NCBI GenBank assembly: GCA_016839845.1
Contig: JAEOTL010000040.1
Span: forward strand, 1 to 18,967
From: Promethearchaeota archaeon
GTDB taxonomy: Archaea; Asgardarchaeota; Lokiarchaeia; Sigynarchaeales; SOKP01
Direction of reading: 5' to 3'
Length of the DNA: 18,967 nucleotides
The notes below the pieces were generated by a model. It did not search any database, was not told where the DNA came from, and saw only the letters and a program-made list of their open reading frames with translations. Below, piece by piece: positions 15,317 through 18,967 of this stretch. Numbering within the stretch: position 1 is the first letter of the stretch; the number at the start of each line of letters is the position of its first letter. Position numbers and translations under genes: made by a program.

Positions 15317-17083
15317 TTAATGAGTTAAATTCCACTTCTTCTTATATATAAAAGAAAGACTAAATCCTAAAATAATAGTTAAAACAATTGAAAAATCATA
15401 ACCAGGAATCGCAGGTGATTGATTAGCTGCTTTAAAATCAAAAAATTCAGAATATTTCTCACCAATAGCAGTTTTAGTTTCTTCTTCATCACAATAAATC
15501 CCATCAGCACGTACACATGATATATAGCTATATGAGTAATAGAAATAAAATTGGAAGAGATAATCTTCATAACTATTAAATATTTTAGTATCTCCTGAAA
15601 CAACCGTAAATTCGACAATAGAATTATTACCCTTATTTTTTAAAATAATTTTGATTGTTTTGATTGCTGATGATGTGGGTGAAACATCTACTTTAATTGA
15701 GTCATTAAATCCTATAATTAAAAAAGCAACTTCAACTGTATGAGTTCTATCACGGTATATCCTAGAGATTGGATCTAATTGCATATATGCCTTAAAACTT
15801 TTTGATATTTCGATAGTTCTCGTAAAGGTTATGTATTCTTCCCAATGAGACTTAAATTCAGAATTGCACTTTATGCAAAAGAGATAAGCAGGACCCGGTG
15901 GTTGAACATAACCTGCTATAAAAATATTATTGTTAGAATCTATCTCAATACCAAAGCAATATTCATCGTTATCACAGCTAGTTTCACCGAATTTTTCAGC
16001 ATTCCAAGTTCCATATAATAATAAAGATCCTGAAGAATCGTACTTGACAATGTCAATATTGCAGTCATTTCTACCACCAATATATATGTTTTCAGAACTA
16101 TCAATTGCAATAGCTCTTGCCATTTCTTCTCCCCCCTCACCATAGGTTTTATTCCATATGAATATACCAGTAGCATCATACTTAATTAATGCCATATCAT
16201 AATCACCTGCACCATAACTCTCCGTTGCACCAGTTATGTAAATATTATTTGATGAATCTAAAGCTACAGCTAATCCATATTCGTCATCCGTACCACCCCA
16301 TGTTCTATTCCATAACTGTTGACCATTAATATCATATTTAACTAATGCCATATCCTGTCTTCCTGCGCCATAACTAAACGAAGAACCAACTAAGTATAAA
16401 TTATCCGAAGTATCAATTGACAATCCATAACCTCGATCATTTTCATCTCCACCCCAAAATTCATGCCATTGTTCATCACCAGATGAATTATATTTAATAA
16501 TTACCATATCTGCTACCCAATCTGATTTATATGACTCACCACCAATATAGATATTATCGAAGGAATCAATAACGATCCCATATGCGCGATCTGCGTGGTT
16601 TGAATATCTACTCCATGTTCTATGCCATTGATAATCACCTGAACTATTGAATTTAGCTAAGTACATACTATTATAGTGGAATCCAGTCAAGTAAATATTT
16701 CCTGAAGAATCCAGAGCCATAGCACGACATTCATCATCCCCACCACTCCCAGACCATGTAACATTAAACTGTTGAATACCATCATTACTATATTTAACTA
16801 AACACGTGTCCTTATTTCCATTGGTAATTAATGTTTGTCCAGCAAGATATATATTATCATCATCATCAATGGCGGTAGTATAACAATGATCTCCATAATT
16901 TTCTCTCCAAGTTTGAAGCCATTCATATCCAATTTGAATTTTTTCGGAAACTATTGGATTTAAACTTGATTTTTCGGAGCTATAAGTCGGGAAAACATCT
17001 TGATGTACATTTAAAGAATTATAAAATGCAAGAGAACCCAATATCAGTAATAATATAGAATAAAAATAAATTTTATTCTTCAA
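15317..17083 (-). CDS. Surface protein with seven-repeat SBBP-type beta-propeller and C-terminal anchor
   Basis: An exported protein of 588 residues from the preferred start. After a signal segment (about 5-22) come seven repeats built on D-x-x-(D/N/G)-N-I-Y-(hydrophobic)2-G. These fall at positions 72, 125, 173, 224, 276, 329 and 382, spaced 48-53 residues, with K-Y-(D/N)-x-x-G and W-x-x-x-(W/Y) strands between them. Seven blades fit one closed propeller of the SBBP/Tectonin-like kind. A beta-rich region (about 410-550) follows, then PAIPGYDF, a hydrophobic helix and KKKW. The start is TTG at 17083 because AGGTGG lies exactly 7 nt before it; an ATG at 17110 has no SD and would add nine residues before the signal. 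Likely an adhesion or binding protein on the cell surface; ligand unknown. Several N-x-S/T sequons are present. Confidence 0.83.
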   Translation of the reverse strand: MKNKIYFYSILLLILGSLAFYNSLNVHQDVFPTYSSEKSSLNPIVSEKIQIGYEWLQTWRENYGDHCYTTAIDDDDNIYLAGQTLITNGNKDTCLVKYSNDGIQQFNVTWSGSGGDDECRAMALDSSGNIYLTGFHYNSMYLAKFNSSGDYQWHRTWSRYSNHADRAYGIVIDSFDNIYIGGESYKSDWVADMVIIKYNSSGDEQWHEFWGGDENDRGYGLSIDTSDNLYLVGSSFSYGAGRQDMALVKYDINGQQLWNRTWGGTDDEYGLAVALDSSNNIYITGATESYGAGDYDMALIKYDATGIFIWNKTYGEGGEEMARAIAIDSSENIYIGGRNDCNIDIVKYDSSGSLLLYGTWNAEKFGETSCDNDEYCFGIEIDSNNNIFIAGYVQPPGPAYLFCIKCNSEFKSHWEEYITFTRTIEISKSFKAYMQLDPISRIYRDRTHTVEVAFLIIGFNDSIKVDVSPTSSAIKTIKIILKNKGNNSIVEFTVVSGDTKIFNSYEDYLFQFYFYYSYSYISCVRADGIYCDEEETKTAIGEKYSEFFDFKAANQSPAIPGYDFSIVLTIILGFSLSFIYKKKWNLTH

Positions 17084-17239
17084 ATTAATACCACCTAAAT
17101 TTTTGATCATTATTAGTAGTTTAAAATGATATTTAAATTCATCATCAAAAAATAGCTAACAATAAATTTTGAAAAGGTTTAAAATCATGAGAAAATAGTA
17201 TTAAATTTATGAAATTGCTATATAGGTCTGAGAAAAAAA

Positions 17240-18526
17240 ATGAATAAATTACGAGAAAAATTAAAAATTCATGAAAAAACGCTGCAATCATTAAATAAAT
17301 TTCTTTTAGATGAGGAAAATCCGCTTATAAACAGTTTATTAAAGATTATCGATAAATATGGGGGAATTGATGAAATTAACAAGAAGGCTAAGGAAGCTCG
17401 AAATATCGATACAGTTTTTTATAAGCTAAAAAAAAAGAATTCAGTATACATAAAAGATCTTGAATGGCTTATAGAACAACGAGATATGAAATCCTTTATT
17501 AGTATTCCAGACTATAGAAAACAGATTTTAGGGAATAGGGTTAGTGATATTAAGTTTGATGATTCTTTTGCGGTAACATTAGAACTTTCTTCTTGCCAAT
17601 ATTTCTCTTTTCTTATTGATATCGCAAAAGATGCTATTGAAAATCAAAAGTTAATTCCCGGACGTATAATTAGGGTTAGAAATATGAAAGAACAAGAGGA
17701 AGATGGAGATCTCCTAGCTATGACTGCGGCCATGCAAATAATTGGTGCTTCATATGTAGAAACTCTTGATACTAAGGGAACTGCTCCAGGACCAGATGGG
17801 TTACCAATTAACATACATCTTGGAGGACCAGATACAATAACAGGGTATTTTGGAGGTGTTGGGCAACCAAATGAAAATGCTTTAAAATGGGTTGATGAAT
17901 TCTTATATTATTATACCAATTATGGTGTAAAGCAGGTATTAAATGTTAATCCTGGCACCGTTCTATTAGGTTATTTCTTGTATAAATTAGGAATTAATAA
18001 TGAATTCAAAATTTCGGTATATATGGGAAATGATAATCCCTATTCAAGCCTTTGGACTTTGTTAACCGCAAAATTATTTGCTCGAGAAGATGGTTCAAGT
18101 CCTTTAATTGGTTATAACTTATCAAATTCAGTCAACAATCAAACACTAGAGCTTTCAGCATACATCAGAAAGGAATTTGATTTTGAGGATATAGTTCGCT
18201 TGGAGCATCACATTACTGAGACATGGAAAAGTATAGTAAGACAACCATATGATAGACGTGATGAACTAGTGGAGTTAGCCAAAAAGGTTAGGAATGTAAG
18301 CGCAAAACATGAAGGAGGGAATATTAAAGTCGAAGAGTCAAGAGAATATCCTACTGACATTCTCGATTATTTCCGTGATAAGCAAGAAATTATTGATGCT
18401 GGACTCTGGGAATCCTTAAAATTAAATCATAGAGATAGATATGACGCTGTTAATACAACCGCTAAACTATTAACAGAGAATGGAATTTCAATATTGGCAG
18501 CAAAGCATCTACATCATAGGGAGTGA
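17240..18526 (+). CDS. Uncharacterised 428-residue protein next to a dapA-family gene
   Basis: I do not recognise the family. It is soluble, with no signal or membrane segment. Residues 1-100 are lysine-rich and probably helical. From about 105 to 310 there is an alternating strand/helix pattern with glycine-rich turns: the TAPGPDGLPINIHLGGPDT stretch, GYFGGVGQPNENA, a VLNVNPGTVLLGYFLYKLGI strand-helix unit and a VYMGNDNPYS turn. This looks like an enzyme of alpha/beta or TIM-barrel type. The C terminus is charged and helical, ending in H-L-H-H-R. The ATG has only a weak SD. The stop lies 20 nt before the dapA-family gene, whose SD begins right after, so the two very likely form one transcript and may share a substrate. 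A domain of the enolase or aldolase kind is conceivable but not shown. Confidence 0.78.
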   Translation: MNKLREKLKIHEKTLQSLNKFLLDEENPLINSLLKIIDKYGGIDEINKKAKEARNIDTVFYKLKKKNSVYIKDLEWLIEQRDMKSFISIPDYRKQILGNRVSDIKFDDSFAVTLELSSCQYFSFLIDIAKDAIENQKLIPGRIIRVRNMKEQEEDGDLLAMTAAMQIIGASYVETLDTKGTAPGPDGLPINIHLGGPDTITGYFGGVGQPNENALKWVDEFLYYYTNYGVKQVLNVNPGTVLLGYFLYKLGINNEFKISVYMGNDNPYSSLWTLLTAKLFAREDGSSPLIGYNLSNSVNNQTLELSAYIRKEFDFEDIVRLEHHITETWKSIVRQPYDRRDELVELAKKVRNVSAKHEGGNIKVEESREYPTDILDYFRDKQEIIDAGLWESLKLNHRDRYDAVNTTAKLLTENGISILAAKHLHHRE

Positions 18527-18546
18527 AAAAAGAGGTGATTACTTAA

Positions 18547-18967
18547 ATGGGAAAATTTAATTTTCGACCTGAAGGTGTGATGCCAGCGTTAGTAACACCA
18601 TTCAATAAAAATGATGAATCAATTAATGAAGAAAATTTACGGAATCTAGTAAATTATCTTATTGATCAAGGTGTTACGGGGCTTGTTCCTGTCGGAACTA
18701 CGGGAGAATTTGTAAATATGACTTTTGAAGAGCGTTTAAAAGTAATAGAAATTGTTGTGGATGAAACAAACGGTAGAGTGCCTGTAATTGCCGGAACAGG
18801 AGAATCTGGAACTAAATTAACAATAGATGCCACTAATGCGGCGACAGATATTGGTGTGGATGCTGTATTAATCGTCACACCCTATTATTTGAAACCTAAA
18901 GCAAAAGGATTATATGATCATTATTATACCATAACAGAAAAAACAGATGTTCCTATTATATTATACA
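18547..18967 (+). CDS. DapA/N-acetylneuraminate lyase family aldolase, 3' end outside window
   Basis: The first 140 codons of a class I pyruvate aldolase of the DHDPS/NAL family, which forms a Schiff base with pyruvate. Signatures are PALVTPF (13-19), V-G-T-T-G-E-F (49-55, the GTTGE loop), AGTGESGT (82-89), VTPYYLKP (110-117), and a final PIILY whose Tyr140 should be the conserved catalytic Tyr. The Schiff-base lysine lies beyond the window end. The ATG follows AGAGGTGAT by 7 nt, an excellent SD. DapA proper (lysine biosynthesis), a sugar-acid aldolase and related lyases share these motifs, so the substrate is open. Its link to the unknown gene just upstream argues against assuming lysine synthesis. 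Confidence 0.85.
   Translation, partial: MGKFNFRPEGVMPALVTPFNKNDESINEENLRNLVNYLIDQGVTGLVPVGTTGEFVNMTFEERLKVIEIVVDETNGRVPVIAGTGESGTKLTIDATNAATDIGVDAVLIVTPYYLKPKAKGLYDHYYTITEKTDVPIILY

Noticed and set aside
15930..16860. Regular repeats that could suggest a CRISPR or tandem array
   Set aside because: The periodicity is about 150 nt, imperfect and codon-aligned; it encodes propeller blades.

Overview
The window is AT-rich and gene-dense, and it reads as archaeal. The main evidence is a formylmethanofuran dehydrogenase (Fwd) operon, an enzyme of archaeal C1 metabolism. Further support comes from TATA/BRE-like promoter elements and from large exported proteins held by a C-terminal helix with a lysine-rich tail. 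A vWA-zinc-finger protein of eukaryote-like architecture and the general gene style make an Asgard (Promethearchaeota, Loki-like) genome my best guess. That placement is inference; nothing here proves the lineage.

Layout. 1-119: intergenic, no supportable gene. 120-935 (-): fdhD, a sulfur carrier for Mo/W-bis-pterin enzymes. 1071-4046 (-): a very large family-5 solute-binding protein with two Ig/FN3-like repeats and a C-terminal anchor. 4189-4806 (-): a small membrane protein ending in a zinc ribbon. 4925-8498 (-): the operon fwdG-fwdF-fwdD-fwdB-fwdC. Its members are tightly spaced or nearly touching, and each is preceded by a clear Shine-Dalgarno (SD) sequence. The fwdF frame is open from 8230 but has no ATG, GTG or TTG at its true beginning; it appears to start at an ATT codon placed 6 nt after a GAGGTG. 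Standard calling would cut the protein at residue 86 and lose most of two [4Fe-4S] modules. No fwdA lies in the operon.

8773-9927 (+), divergent from fwd: a vWA-like domain, a C4HC3 (PHD/RING-type) zinc finger, a basic linker and a zinc ribbon. 9968-10507 (-): a RimJ/L-type GNAT acetyltransferase. 10750-11652 (+): a short-chain dehydrogenase. 11743-12183 (+): a second GNAT. 12217-13575 (-): a UDP-sugar dehydrogenase with full catalytic residues but an altered dinucleotide-binding loop. 13780-15252 and 15317-17083 (-): two anchored surface proteins, one with three Kre9/KNH-like Ig domains and one with a probable seven-bladed SBBP-type propeller. 17240-18526 (+): a conserved-looking 428-residue protein I cannot assign. 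It is followed after 20 nt by the 5' part of a dapA-family aldolase (18547 to the window end).

How the genes fit together. FwdBCD plus the ferredoxin-like FwdF/G would reduce CO2, or oxidise formyl groups, with electrons carried through Fe-S clusters. FdhD nearby would mature the tungsten/molybdenum site of FwdB. The surface proteins share a P-x(0-3)-Y + helix + basic tail at the C terminus, which suggests common sorting or anchoring. The UDP-sugar dehydrogenase beside two of them may feed surface glycosylation. No RNA gene, CRISPR array or mobile element was found, and with fwdF extended no stretch above 300 bases lacks a gene.
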